64,000 bases of DNA from SHZI01 sp031395645 (GTDB taxonomy: Bacteria > Pseudomonadota > Gammaproteobacteria > Steroidobacterales > GCA-2729495), in assembly GCA_031395645.1 (NCBI GenBank), contig JANNJM010000072.1, positions 1 through 64,000 on the forward strand, read 5' to 3'. This document shows positions 42,611 to 50,687 of the stretch, piece by piece. The translations under genes were made by a program, and so were the position numbers. Under the pieces are notes generated by a model that worked only from the letters and a program-made list of their open reading frames with translations, did no database searches and was not told where the DNA came from. How positions within the stretch are numbered: the first letter of the stretch is position 1; every line of letters starts with the position of its first letter.

Positions 42611-44403
42611 CCAGCCTGCTCGCGCAGGTCGCCTTGTTTCTGGCGGCCACCGTGATTGCGGTGCCGCTGTTCCGGCGCTTTAAGCTCAGCGCGGTGCTGG
42701 CCTACCTCGCCAGCGGCATGCTGATCGGGCCCTTCGGGCTTGCGCTGGTGGCGGACGTGGACAGCATCCTGCACTTCGCCGAGTTCGGCGTCGTGCTGCT
42801 GCTTTTTGTGATTGGCCTCGAGCTGCAGCCCAGCCGGCTGGTGGCATTGCGGCGTGTGGTGTTCGGTCTCGGCGCAGCGCAGGTGTTGGCGACGTCGGTC
42901 GTGCTGGCTGCACTTGGCCTGCTCGCCGGACTCGCCTGGCCGGCAGCGCTGATCGCCGGCTTCGGGCTCACCCTCTCGTCCACGCCCATGGTCCTGCAGC
43001 TGCTCGGTGAGCGCCACGAACTCAAGTCGCAGCACGGGCGTGCCGCCTTCGGCGTACTGCTCTTCCAGGACCTGGCGGTGCTGCCGGTACTCGCGCTGTT
43101 GCCCCTGCTCGGGGTCGCGGCGGCGGCGGGCGATGACGTCACCCGTCTCAATCCGCTGCTCGGGCTCGGCGCCGTGGCACTCATCGTCGTTGCCGGGCGC
43201 TACGCGCTCCGGCCGATCCTGCGCATGGTCGCCAACACCGGCATTCCGGATGTGTTCACCGCGGCGGCGCTGCTGCTGGTCATTGCCACGGCGCTGCTCG
43301 TGAATGCCGCCGGGCTGTCGATGGCGCTCGGCGCCTTCATCGCCGGTGTGCTGCTGGCCGACAGCGAGTACCGGCACGAGCTCGAGGCCGACCTCGAGCC
43401 GTTCAAGGGGCTGCTCCTCGGACTGTTTTTTACCGCTGTCGGCATGTCGGTAAATCTTGGCCTGGTGGTGGCGGTGCCGGGAACCGTCCTCGCGCTCACC
43501 GCCGGACTGATGGTCGCCAAGGGGCTCGTGCTGTATGCATTGGGGCGTTTCGCTTCGGCTCCGCTGCAGAGCCAGGCGAAGTCGCTGGCACTCGTGATGC
43601 TCGCCGGTGGCGAGTTTGCTTTTGTGTTGTTTCCGATTGCCGTGAACGCCGGGCTGATCAGTCGGGATGTCAGTGAACTGCTGGTGCTGGCCGTGACGCT
43701 CTCCATGCTGCTCAGTCCGCTGCTGCTGATCGCCGACGACCGCTGGTTCAGCCGCTGGGCTGGCAGATGGTTCGGTCGGGCCGAGCCGCTGCCGTTCGAT
43801 GTGGTGGCGCCCGACGATCACCGCGTCGTGATTGCAGGCTTCGGGCGTTTCGGCCAGATCGTGGCGCGCATCCTGCGGGCGAGGGGTATTCCGTTCACCG
43901 CCCTCGACGCCAACCAGACCCAGGTCGACTTCGTCCGCCGGTTCGGCAACCGGATCTTTTATGGCGATGCCGCCCGACCTGAATTGCTCCGTGCCGCCCA
44001 ACTCGACAAGGCGGAGGTGCTGGTCATCGCCGTGGACGACCAGGACGCGTCGGTGAAGATTGCCCAGTTCGTACGCCACCAGTATCCGAACCTGAAGGTC
44101 TTTGCCCGGGTGCGAAACCGGCAGCACGCTTTCCGCCTGATGGAGCTGGGAGTGCCCTACATCATGCGTGAGACCTACCTGTCGAGCCTGGACATGGCTG
44201 AACAGGTGCTGGAGTGGCTGGGCGATGAACCCGCGGCAGCCCGGCGCAGCGTGGCCCTGTTTCGCGCCCACGACGAGGCGACCCTGCAGGAGCAGTACGG
44301 GATCCGGGGTGACGACGACAAGTTTCTCGCTACGACCAAAGCCTCGGCGGCCCAGCTGGAAACGCTCTTCGAAGCGGACCGCCGGGACGACCAGTCCCTG
44401 TAG
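42607..44403 (+). CDS. CPA2 family K+/H+ antiporter (KefB/KefC-like)
   Basis: 598 residues, start GTG 42607 inside the overlap with the CDGSH stop. About 12 membrane segments form the Na+/H+ exchanger fold (LASGMLIGPFGLALV, GFGLTLSSTPMVLQLLGE, GAFIAGVLLADSEYRHELE). A TrkA-N (RCK) NAD-binding domain begins near residue 405 (HRVVIAGFGRFGQIVARIL) and a short tail follows. It would exchange K+ (or Na+) for protons with nucleotide or thiol gating. Coupling to an Fe-S protein suggests redox-linked gating, which is an inference. The stop TAG opens a partial REP motif. Confidence 0.92.
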   Translation: MTSLLAQVALFLAATVIAVPLFRRFKLSAVLAYLASGMLIGPFGLALVADVDSILHFAEFGVVLLLFVIGLELQPSRLVALRRVVFGLGAAQVLATSVVLAALGLLAGLAWPAALIAGFGLTLSSTPMVLQLLGERHELKSQHGRAAFGVLLFQDLAVLPVLALLPLLGVAAAAGDDVTRLNPLLGLGAVALIVVAGRYALRPILRMVANTGIPDVFTAAALLLVIATALLVNAAGLSMALGAFIAGVLLADSEYRHELEADLEPFKGLLLGLFFTAVGMSVNLGLVVAVPGTVLALTAGLMVAKGLVLYALGRFASAPLQSQAKSLALVMLAGGEFAFVLFPIAVNAGLISRDVSELLVLAVTLSMLLSPLLLIADDRWFSRWAGRWFGRAEPLPFDVVAPDDHRVVIAGFGRFGQIVARILRARGIPFTALDANQTQVDFVRRFGNRIFYGDAARPELLRAAQLDKAEVLVIAVDDQDASVKIAQFVRHQYPNLKVFARVRNRQHAFRLMELGVPYIMRETYLSSLDMAEQVLEWLGDEPAAARRSVALFRAHDEATLQEQYGIRGDDDKFLATTKASAAQLETLFEADRRDDQSL

Positions 44404-44413
44404 GAGCGCCTTC
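44400..44413 (-). repeat. Partial REP-like motif at the antiporter stop
   Basis: gtaggagcgccttc is the first half of the REP-like repeat; its TAG is the antiporter stop codon. The second half is replaced by the hairpin element that starts at 44415. Confidence 0.55.
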
Positions 44414-44414
44414 C

Positions 44415-44504
44415 GAGGGAAATGGGGACATGCCTCATTTCTGGCGGGTCACCGGGAACGCTCGTGATCTGCGTACTCAAATGAGGCATGTCCCAATTTC
44501 CCTC
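44415..44504. repeat. Hairpin element, left of the NmrA gene
   Basis: 26-base inverted arms at 44415-44440 and 44479-44504, with one mismatch. The core reads aaatggggacatgcctcatt, around a 38-base centre. The same arms form a second element at 45408-45499. Confidence 0.85.
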
Positions 44505-44549
44505 GTCCGGTAGACTACGCGCCGCTCAGGAATTTCACGGAGAACAAGC

Positions 44550-45407
44550 ATGCTGCTGCTCACTGGCGTCACCGGCAAGACCGGCGGCGCGTCCGCCCAG
44601 GCCCTCCTGAAGAAGGGCATCAAGTTCCGCGCCATCGTCCGCAACGCCGAGAAGGCGGCCGCGCTGAAAGCCGCCGGCGTCGAGCTGGTGATCGGCGACG
44701 TGACCGACCGGGCCGTGCTCGAGAAGGCCATGACGGGCGTCGACAAGGCGCTGATGACCATGCCCAATGGCGAGAAGCAGCTGGACCTGGAGAAGCAGTT
44801 CGTTGACGTGGCCAAGGCCAGCGGCGTGCAGCACGTGGTGAAGATGTCCTCCATGGAGGCCATTCCCAATGCCAAAGCCCCGATCCCGAAGATCCACTAC
44901 GCGTCGGAGCAGTACCTGCAGAAGTCCGGGCTCGCGTGGACGATGATCAAGCCCAACTTCTTCATGCAGAACTTCCTCGGCAGCGGTGGGACCATCAAGG
45001 AGCAGGGCAAGTTCTTCCTGCCGATGGCCCAGGGCAAGACCGTGATGATCGACACCCGGGACATCGGCGCCTGCGTCGCCGTCGTCATGACGACGCCGGG
45101 GCACGAGGGCCAGGCCTACCAGCTGACGGGCCCCGAAGTGCTGGGTTTCGCCGACGCCGCCGAGCGCTTCACGAAGGTGCTCGGCCGCAAGATCGAGTAC
45201 GTCCACGTGCCCATGCCGGCCTACCGCCAGACACTTGCCCGCTTCCTCACCAACGAGTGGCACCTCAATGCGGTCTGCGAGCTGTTTCAGGAAATCGCCG
45301 ACGGGCAGGACCTGCACCTCAGTGGCACGGTGCAGAAGCTGACCGGGAAGCCGCCGACCTCGCTGGAGCAGTTTATCCGCGACCACCAGGCTGTGTTCTC
45401 CGCGTAG
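44550..45407 (+). CDS. NmrA-like NAD(P)-binding protein
   Basis: 285 residues. The Rossmann start LLLTGVTGKTGGASAQALL and the pattern GVELVIGDVTDRAVLEKAM, VKMSSMEAI, WTMIKPNFFMQNFL fit atypical SDRs of the NmrA/azoreductase-like group (QOR2-like). The classical YxxxK is replaced by HYASEQYL. It probably reduces quinones or senses NADP(H). It is flanked on both sides by matching hairpin elements, the right one starting at its stop codon. Confidence 0.85.
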   Translation: MLLLTGVTGKTGGASAQALLKKGIKFRAIVRNAEKAAALKAAGVELVIGDVTDRAVLEKAMTGVDKALMTMPNGEKQLDLEKQFVDVAKASGVQHVVKMSSMEAIPNAKAPIPKIHYASEQYLQKSGLAWTMIKPNFFMQNFLGSGGTIKEQGKFFLPMAQGKTVMIDTRDIGACVAVVMTTPGHEGQAYQLTGPEVLGFADAAERFTKVLGRKIEYVHVPMPAYRQTLARFLTNEWHLNAVCELFQEIADGQDLHLSGTVQKLTGKPPTSLEQFIRDHQAVFSA

Positions 45408-45499
45408 GAAGGGAAATGGGGACATGCCTCATTTCGGGCCCGTCGGTAAAACGTCCGTAATCTGGGTACCGAAATGAGGCATGTCCCCATTTCCCCTTC
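45408..45499. repeat. Hairpin element, right of the NmrA gene
   Basis: About 30-base inverted arms at both ends (gggaaatggggacatgcc ... ggcatgtccccatttccc) around a 33-base centre. It begins immediately after the NmrA stop, so it may also end transcription. It shares its arms, but not its centre, with 44415-44504. Confidence 0.85.
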
Positions 45500-45519
45500 A
45501 GGCGCGAAACCGGAAGTGG

Positions 45520-45543
45520 GTCGCGCCTGAAAGGCGCTCCTAC
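45520..45543 (+). repeat. REP-like palindrome at the CPXCG stop
   Basis: gtcgcgcctgaaagg followed by cgctcctac, one base longer than the usual form. Read on the minus strand, its GTAG supplies the TAG stop of the CPXCG gene. Confidence 0.65.
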
Positions 45544-45719
45544 TCTCGATCTACCGAAATGTCGGTCAGTGCGCCGTCCTCGACGGCGTAGTTAACGAGA
45601 ATCGGTGCGCAGCACACTGAGCAGTCTTCCACGTAGGACTGATCGCCCTCCGAGAGGTCGAGCGTGAGCGTGATGGTTTCCCCGCAGTGGGGGCACTGGA
45701 TGGCGACTTCCTCGAGCAT
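45540..45719 (-). CDS. CPXCG motif-containing cysteine-rich protein
   Basis: A 59-residue protein from ATG 45719. The N terminus MLEEVAIQCPHCGETITL and the later EDCSVCCAPILVNY give two Cys-x-x-Cys-type pairs, as in the CPXCG small zinc-ribbon family, followed by an acidic tail. The function is unknown. It is the last gene of a probable operon with gloB (12-base gap), moaB and the CBS gene. Confidence 0.85.
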   Translation of the reverse strand: MLEEVAIQCPHCGETITLTLDLSEGDQSYVEDCSVCCAPILVNYAVEDGALTDISVDRE

Positions 45720-45731
45720 CTTTCAGTGGTC

Positions 45732-46502
45732 CTAGAAGTGGTCTTTGCGGCGACGGGTTTCGCCAAGCACGTCCGCGTCGGACGCTGCCGGCAACCCCAG
45801 CGTAGCCCGGATCTCGGGGCTGGCCGGCCGCAGAAAGGGATTGGTGGCTTTCTCCAGTCCGATCGTGCTCGGTATGGTCGGCTGGCCAGCGGCCCGCAGT
45901 GCCGCCACCTCCCGCACCCGGGTTGCGAGCGCCGCGTTCTGGGGCTCGAGCGTCATGGCGAAGCGTCCGTTGCTTGCGGTGTATTCGTGTGCACAGTACA
46001 CCCTCGTGGCGTCCGGCAGCGCCATGAGCTTCTGCATTGATGCCCACATCTGTGCCGGCGTGCCCTCGAACAACCGACCGCAGCCCATCGAGAAAAGGGT
46101 GTCGCCGACAAAAGCTGCAAGGTCCTCTTCAAAAAGGTAGCAGATGTGGCCGACGGTGTGCCCCGAGGTCTCGACGACGCGGGCCCGATGGCTGCCAAGT
46201 GCGAAGCTGTCGCCGTCTCCCGCCAGGATATCAATGCCGGGAATTCGCGCGGCGTCCGACCGGGAGCCGACGATCACACAGCCGGTCTTCTTCTTGAGTG
46301 CGAGATTGCCCCCGGCGTGGTCGGCGTGATGGTGGGTATTCAGGATGTAGTCGAGGTGCCAGCCGCGGTCGGCGAGTGCACGTTCGATGGCCGCGGCGTC
46401 CGGGGTATCGATCGTGGCGGTCAGGCCGCTATCGGGGTCGTGGATCAGGTAGCCGTAGTTATCCTGCAGGCAGGGAATCTGATGAATCTGGAGCGCAGCC
46501 AC
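45732..46502 (-). CDS. gloB: Hydroxyacylglutathione hydrolase (glyoxalase II)
   Basis: 256 residues, metallo-beta-lactamase fold. The metal site is THHHADH (His57, His59, Asp61, His62), with later ligands in TSGHTVGH, FVGDTLF and YCAHEYT. It hydrolyses S-lactoylglutathione to lactate and glutathione, completing methylglyoxal detoxification. The C-terminal substrate-binding part, with NPFLR and RRRKDHF, is complete. It lies seven bases after moaB in a four-gene operon. Confidence 0.95.
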   Translation of the reverse strand: MAALQIHQIPCLQDNYGYLIHDPDSGLTATIDTPDAAAIERALADRGWHLDYILNTHHHADHAGGNLALKKKTGCVIVGSRSDAARIPGIDILAGDGDSFALGSHRARVVETSGHTVGHICYLFEEDLAAFVGDTLFSMGCGRLFEGTPAQMWASMQKLMALPDATRVYCAHEYTASNGRFAMTLEPQNAALATRVREVAALRAAGQPTIPSTIGLEKATNPFLRPASPEIRATLGLPAASDADVLGETRRRKDHF

Positions 46503-46509
46503 TGCTGCT

Positions 46510-47031
46510 TCAAACCTCTTTAAGCCGCGGAATCAGTTCGGCGAGATTGCAGGGCCGCGTCCGGCAGTCGAGCTGGAACGCGATGAGCTGGTCCCAGCCC
46601 GTCGCGCAGGCGTTGCCGGACCCGGGCAGGCAGAAGATGTAGGTACCGTTCGCGACGCCAGCCACGCAGCGCGACTGCATCGTCGATGTACCGATGTCCT
46701 CCCAGGACAGCCGACGGAACAGCTCGCCGAAACCGTCGATGACCTTGTCGAGGAGGGGCAGGATGGCTTCGGGGGTGCCGTCCCGGCCCGTCAGGCCGGT
46801 GCCGCCTGTCGTGATGATCGCGTGGATACCCGGGTCGGCAATCCAGGCGGAGACCGTGGCACGAATGCGGTAACGATCGTCGGGCTCCAGGGCGCGATCA
46901 CCGAGCCGGTGTCCCGCGTCTTCCAGTCGGCCGACCAGCAGTTCGCCCGAGGTGTCTGTCTCGACCGTCCGGGTGTCGGAGACCGTGAGGACGGCTATGG
47001 AAAGTGGCAGGAATTCGCGCGGTGTGTCCAT
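46510..47031 (-). CDS. moaB: MoaB-type molybdopterin adenylyltransferase family protein
   Basis: 173 residues from ATG 47031. The motifs LSIAVLTVSDTRT, AIITTGGTGLTGRDGTPEA and FCLPGSGNA are those of MoaB/MogA proteins, which bind molybdopterin and adenylate it. The length and the SWEDIGTSTMQSR segment fit MoaB. It lies in an operon with a CBS-domain gene (16-base gap) and gloB, and complements moaA and moeA elsewhere in the window. Confidence 0.93.
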   Translation of the reverse strand: MDTPREFLPLSIAVLTVSDTRTVETDTSGELLVGRLEDAGHRLGDRALEPDDRYRIRATVSAWIADPGIHAIITTGGTGLTGRDGTPEAILPLLDKVIDGFGELFRRLSWEDIGTSTMQSRCVAGVANGTYIFCLPGSGNACATGWDQLIAFQLDCRTRPCNLAELIPRLKEV

Positions 47032-47047
47032 GCCGTCATGATACCCG

Positions 47048-47482
47048 TCACGCGGCGTCACCGCCGCCTGCGCGGCGAACCTGTTCCCGAAGAAAATCCG
47101 CGAAATGGTGGCAGGCGTCGGTCACCGTGAAAATACCCGCGAGCTTGCCGTGGCGCGTGACAATCGCGGAACCAAGGTGGTGCGCGGCCATGTGGGCGAG
47201 GACCTCGTCGAGGCGCGCGTCCATATCCACTATATAGGCATCCCGCACCATCGCGTGCGCAACGAGGGTCTCGTTGGCGTCCGGATTGGCAAAATCGGGA
47301 CCCAGTATCAGCCGGATGTCCCGGTCAGAGACGCTGCCGGCGAGGTTGCCGTCCTGCGTTACCGGCAGGTGGCGGATGCGGTGTTCGTGCATGAAGGCCA
47401 GGGCGTCCGCCACCGACGCGCCCACGTCCACGGAGTAGGGGAACGGGGTCATTACTGCCTTGATGGCCGGCATGCGCTTCAT
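47048..47482 (-). CDS. CBS-domain pair protein
   Basis: 144 residues comprising two CBS domains: AIKAVMTPFPYSVDVGASVADALAFM with IRHLPVTQDGNLAGSVSDRDI, and VRDAYIVDMDARLDEVLAHM with GSAIVTRHGKLAGIFTVTDA. Such pairs bind adenosyl ligands (AMP, ATP, NAD) and regulate partners. The partner is not apparent. It is the first gene of the operon continuing with moaB, and divergent from the aminotransferase gene. Confidence 0.9.
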   Translation of the reverse strand: MKRMPAIKAVMTPFPYSVDVGASVADALAFMHEHRIRHLPVTQDGNLAGSVSDRDIRLILGPDFANPDANETLVAHAMVRDAYIVDMDARLDEVLAHMAAHHLGSAIVTRHGKLAGIFTVTDACHHFADFLREQVRRAGGGDAA

Positions 47483-47546
47483 GGCCCAATGATAGCGCTG
47501 TGTGCCGATTTGTGTGCCTCAGGGAAAGTACGGTAGTGTGGATTCC

Positions 47547-48860
47547 ATGGACCTTGAACCGTACTGGATGCCGTTCACTGCAAACCGGTATTTCAAGCAG
47601 CACCCGCTGCTGCTCGAATCCGCCGCGGGGATGTACTACACCACCCGGGACGGCCAGAAGATCCTGGACGGTATTGCCGGCCTCTGGTGCGTCAACGTCG
47701 GCCATTGTCACCCGCGCGTCGTGGCTGCCGTCCGGGAACAGGTGGGCAAACTCGATTACGCCACTGCCTTCAATATGGGCCACGCCGGCGCTTTTGAGCT
47801 TGCCGACGAGGTTACGAAGCTCGCACCGGGCACCCTGAACCACGCCTTCTTCGTCAACTCCGGTTCCGAGGCCGTCGACACGGCCCTGAAGATTGTCCTG
47901 GCCTATCACAGGGCCCGGGGCGAGGGGCAGCGATTTCGCTTCATTGGCCGGGAGCGCGGTTACCACGGCGTTGGGTTCGGCGGCATTTCCGTCGGCGGCA
48001 TGGTGGCGAACCGCAAGGTATTCGGCAGCGCGATGCTGCCGGGTGTGGACCATCTGCCGCACACGCACGACCTGGCGCGTAACGCCTTTTCGCGGGGCCA
48101 GCCGGCCCACGGGGTTGAGCTTGCTGACGCACTGGAGCGGCTCATCGCCCTGCACGACCCGAGCACGATTGCCGGCGTCATTATCGAGCCGGTCTCCGGT
48201 TCGGCGGGCGTACTGGTGCCGCCCAGGGGCTACCTGGAGCGCATCCGTGCCATCTGCGACAAGCATGGCCTGCTGCTGATTTTCGATGAGGTCATCACCG
48301 GTTTCGGACGGACGGGCGCGGCCTTTGCGGCCCAGACTTTCAACGTGCAGCCGGACCTCATGACTGTCGCGAAAGGCATTACCAGCGGCATCGTCCCGAT
48401 GGGCGCCGTGCTGGTCGATCGGCGCATCTACGAGACGTGCGTCCGCAGTTCGGCGTCCCCGGAACAGGGGGTCGAGTTCTTCCACGGCTACACCTATTCC
48501 GGACACCCACTGGCATGCGCGGCGGGCCTTGCCACGCTGGCGGTGTATCGCGACGAAGGCCTGTTCGAGCGCGCCGCGTCGCTCGCGCCGGCCTTCGCCG
48601 ACGCGTTGCACAGCCTCAAGGGCGCGCCGCACGTCATCGACATCCGCAATATCGGCCTGATGGGCGCCGTGGAGCTGGAACCGCGCAAAGGCGAGCCCAC
48701 GGTGCGGGCCCTCGACGTGTTCCGGCACTGCTTTGCCAACGGCGTGCTGGTGCGGACTACCGGCGACATCATCGCCCTCACGCCGCCACTGATCATTGAG
48801 CCGGCGCAGATTGCGCAGATTGTCGAAGTGCTCGGCAATGCGCTGAAAGCCGTCGCTTAG
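47547..48860 (+). CDS. Class III omega-aminotransferase (beta-alanine:pyruvate type)
   Basis: 437 residues from ATG 47547. Fold-type I PLP enzyme with NSGSEAVDTALKIVLAYH, YHGVGFGG, IFDEVITGFGRTG and the PLP lysine Lys276 in TVAKGITSG. The N-terminal WMPFTANRYFK and the GVEFFHGYTYSGHP motif are typical of omega-amino acid:pyruvate transaminases, which move an amino group from beta-alanine or other omega-amines to pyruvate, making L-alanine. Alanine dehydrogenase lies 12 bases downstream and would regenerate pyruvate. Confidence 0.92.
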   Translation: MDLEPYWMPFTANRYFKQHPLLLESAAGMYYTTRDGQKILDGIAGLWCVNVGHCHPRVVAAVREQVGKLDYATAFNMGHAGAFELADEVTKLAPGTLNHAFFVNSGSEAVDTALKIVLAYHRARGEGQRFRFIGRERGYHGVGFGGISVGGMVANRKVFGSAMLPGVDHLPHTHDLARNAFSRGQPAHGVELADALERLIALHDPSTIAGVIIEPVSGSAGVLVPPRGYLERIRAICDKHGLLLIFDEVITGFGRTGAAFAAQTFNVQPDLMTVAKGITSGIVPMGAVLVDRRIYETCVRSSASPEQGVEFFHGYTYSGHPLACAAGLATLAVYRDEGLFERAASLAPAFADALHSLKGAPHVIDIRNIGLMGAVELEPRKGEPTVRALDVFRHCFANGVLVRTTGDIIALTPPLIIEPAQIAQIVEVLGNALKAVA

Positions 48861-48872
48861 GGGAGAATCGAC

Positions 48873-49991
48873 ATGCTTATTGGCGTTCCCACGGAGGTCA
48901 AGCAGGATGAATACCGGGTCGGGCTTACGCCCACCAGTGTTCGTGAGCTCGCTTTTCACGGCCACAAGGTCCTGGTGCAGACCAGTGCCGGCGCCGGTAT
49001 CGGCGTGTACGATGCTGATTACGAGCGGGCTGGCGCCACGATTGCAGGCTCGGCCGCTGAGGTCTTCAGCCGTGCGGAAATGATCGTCAAGGTCAAGGAG
49101 CTGCTGCCGGGCGAGTTTCCCCTGCTGCGCGACGGGCAGGTGCTGTTTACCTACCTGCACCTTGCCCCGGACGCCAGGCAGACGGAGAGCCTCTTGAGGT
49201 CGGGTGTCGTCGCCATTGCCTACGAAACCGTGACCGGACCGAATCGCAGCCTGCCGCTGCTCTCGCCGATGAGCGAAGTGGCCGGTCGCATGGCCGTACA
49301 GGCCGGCGCCCACTGCCTGGAGCGCGAGGCCGGTGGCGCCGGCATCCTGCTCGGTGGCGTACCGGGCGTGAAGGCTGCCAACGTGGTCGTCCTGGGTGGT
49401 GGTGTCGTCGGTACGAATGCCATCCGCGTCGCGATGGGCATGGAAGCGCAGGTGACGGTCGTGGACCGCTCCCTGCCGCGGCTCAAGGAACTCGATTTTC
49501 AGTTTGGCGGCCGTCTCAACACCGTTTATTCAACCGTCGAGGCGATCGAGCACTACGTCGCAGAGGCTGATCTGGTGATCGGTGCCGTGCTGGTGCCGGG
49601 CGCGGCGGCTCCACGTCTGGTGAGTCGCGAGATGGTGCGGGCCATGCGCGATCGCTCCGTGGTGGTTGACGTCGCCATCGACCAGGGCGGGTGCTTTGAG
49701 ACGGCCCATGCCACGACGCACTCCAAACCGACCTACGTGGAGGAGGGAGTGGTCCACTATTGCGTGGCGAACATGCCGGGTGCCGTCGCCCGTACCTCCA
49801 CGTTCGCGCTCAATAACGCGACGCTGCCCTATGTGCTCGCCCTCGCCAACAAGGGTTACCGGCAGGCCCTGCTCGACGATCCGTACCTCCTCGAGGGCCT
49901 GAACATCCACCGTGGCAAGGTGACCTACGAGGCGGTCGCCGCAGCACTGGGGCATGAGTACGTCCCCGCTCGCCGCGTGCTCGGCACGTAG
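48873..49991 (+). CDS. ald: Alanine dehydrogenase
   Basis: 372 residues. MLIGVPTEVKQDEYRVGLTP at the N terminus, YLHLAPD, SEVAGRMAVQAGAHCLE, the NAD-binding VVVLGGGVVGTNAIRVAMG and DVAIDQGGCFET are diagnostic for Ald. It oxidises L-alanine to pyruvate and ammonia with NAD+. Coupled with the preceding transaminase it would turn omega-amines over while recycling pyruvate. The stop lies in a REP-like palindrome. Confidence 0.97.
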   Translation: MLIGVPTEVKQDEYRVGLTPTSVRELAFHGHKVLVQTSAGAGIGVYDADYERAGATIAGSAAEVFSRAEMIVKVKELLPGEFPLLRDGQVLFTYLHLAPDARQTESLLRSGVVAIAYETVTGPNRSLPLLSPMSEVAGRMAVQAGAHCLEREAGGAGILLGGVPGVKAANVVVLGGGVVGTNAIRVAMGMEAQVTVVDRSLPRLKELDFQFGGRLNTVYSTVEAIEHYVAEADLVIGAVLVPGAAAPRLVSREMVRAMRDRSVVVDVAIDQGGCFETAHATTHSKPTYVEEGVVHYCVANMPGAVARTSTFALNNATLPYVLALANKGYRQALLDDPYLLEGLNIHRGKVTYEAVAAALGHEYVPARRVLGT

Positions 49992-50010
49992 GAGCGCCTT
50001 CAGGCGCGAC
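49988..50010 (-). repeat. REP-like palindrome at the ald stop
   Basis: gtaggagcgccttcagg followed by cgcgac, an exact reverse complement of the 41932 copy. Its TAG is the stop codon of ald. Confidence 0.7.
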
Positions 50011-50082
50011 CTCCCACTTCCGGAAAAACCCCCCGGAAATGCCCCTTGACGGCCCACAACTCCCTGCTGCTAGAGTCTGGTC

Positions 50083-50346
50083 ATGAATACCGAGCTGGAA
50101 CGCATTGAGGCCGAGGCGCTGAAGTTGGCTGTCGAGGAGCGCGAGCGCCTGGTGGAACGGTTGCTGGCCAGCCTCGATGGGGTTGCCGACGGACACGAAC
50201 GGCGTCCAGCCTTCGCCACACCCGAATTGGAACGCTACTGGATTGAGGAATCTCACCGGCGAATGAAACTAATAGAGAGCGGTGAGATGGAATCTTATCC
50301 CGCTGATGAGGTCATCGCCCGGCTGAAGGCTGAGCTCAGGCGATGA
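50083..50346 (+). CDS. Addiction-module antitoxin (Unstab_antitox type)
   Basis: 87 residues: an N-terminal helix pair IEAEALKLAVEERERLVERLLASLDG followed by an acidic linker and EEVIARLKAELRR-like ending (DEVIARLKAELRR). This is the putative addiction module component family. Its stop overlaps the toxin start by four bases (ATGA). It sits between ald and moeA, downstream of a REP element. Confidence 0.88.
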   Translation: MNTELERIEAEALKLAVEERERLVERLLASLDGVADGHERRPAFATPELERYWIEESHRRMKLIESGEMESYPADEVIARLKAELRR

Positions 50347-50675
50347 AGCTAAGGTACAGCCGTGAGGCCACTGCTGAACTCCGATTGGCCAGTACCCGCT
50401 ACGAAGGGCAGCGCCCAGGCCTGGGCGATCAATTCATCGACGCCGTAAACGATACTGCGTGTCAGATCGCAGAGTGGCCTTCTGCCGGGCACCCGTTCGA
50501 CAACTTTGCCCGAGGTCGAATCGTCCGGCGGTTTCCCTACTGGCTGGTCTACGAGCAGCGTGGCGCAGTGATTGTGGTGACGGCCATTGCTCACCAGAGC
50601 CGAGGTGATGACTACTGGCGGTCCCGAGGTGGGGTTAGAGAACCTTCGACAGAGTACGGGCAGCTCGCGGCATGA
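50343..50675 (+). CDS. ParE/RelE-type toxin
   Basis: 110 residues, overlapping the antitoxin gene. LRYSREATAELRLASTRYEGQRPGLGDQFIDAV, then IVRRFPYWLVYEQRGAVIVVTAIAHQSRGDDYW, are classic ParE/RelE features. The usual partner of this toxin subtype is exactly the Unstab_antitox protein upstream. It is convergent with moeA 12 bases away. Confidence 0.9.
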   Translation: MKLRYSREATAELRLASTRYEGQRPGLGDQFIDAVNDTACQIAEWPSAGHPFDNFARGRIVRRFPYWLVYEQRGAVIVVTAIAHQSRGDDYWRSRGGVREPSTEYGQLAA

Positions 50676-50687
50676 CCAAGCCAATCG

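Noticed and set aside
42565..44271. Long minus-strand open frame of 568 codons
   Set aside because: Shadow of the antiporter gene; composition is dominated by His, Gln and Arg, as expected from antisense of GC-rich membrane-protein DNA.
47325..49313. Long minus-strand open frame of 662 codons
   Set aside because: It is antisense to the aminotransferase and alanine dehydrogenase genes, whose motifs are complete; its translation is low-complexity and matches nothing.
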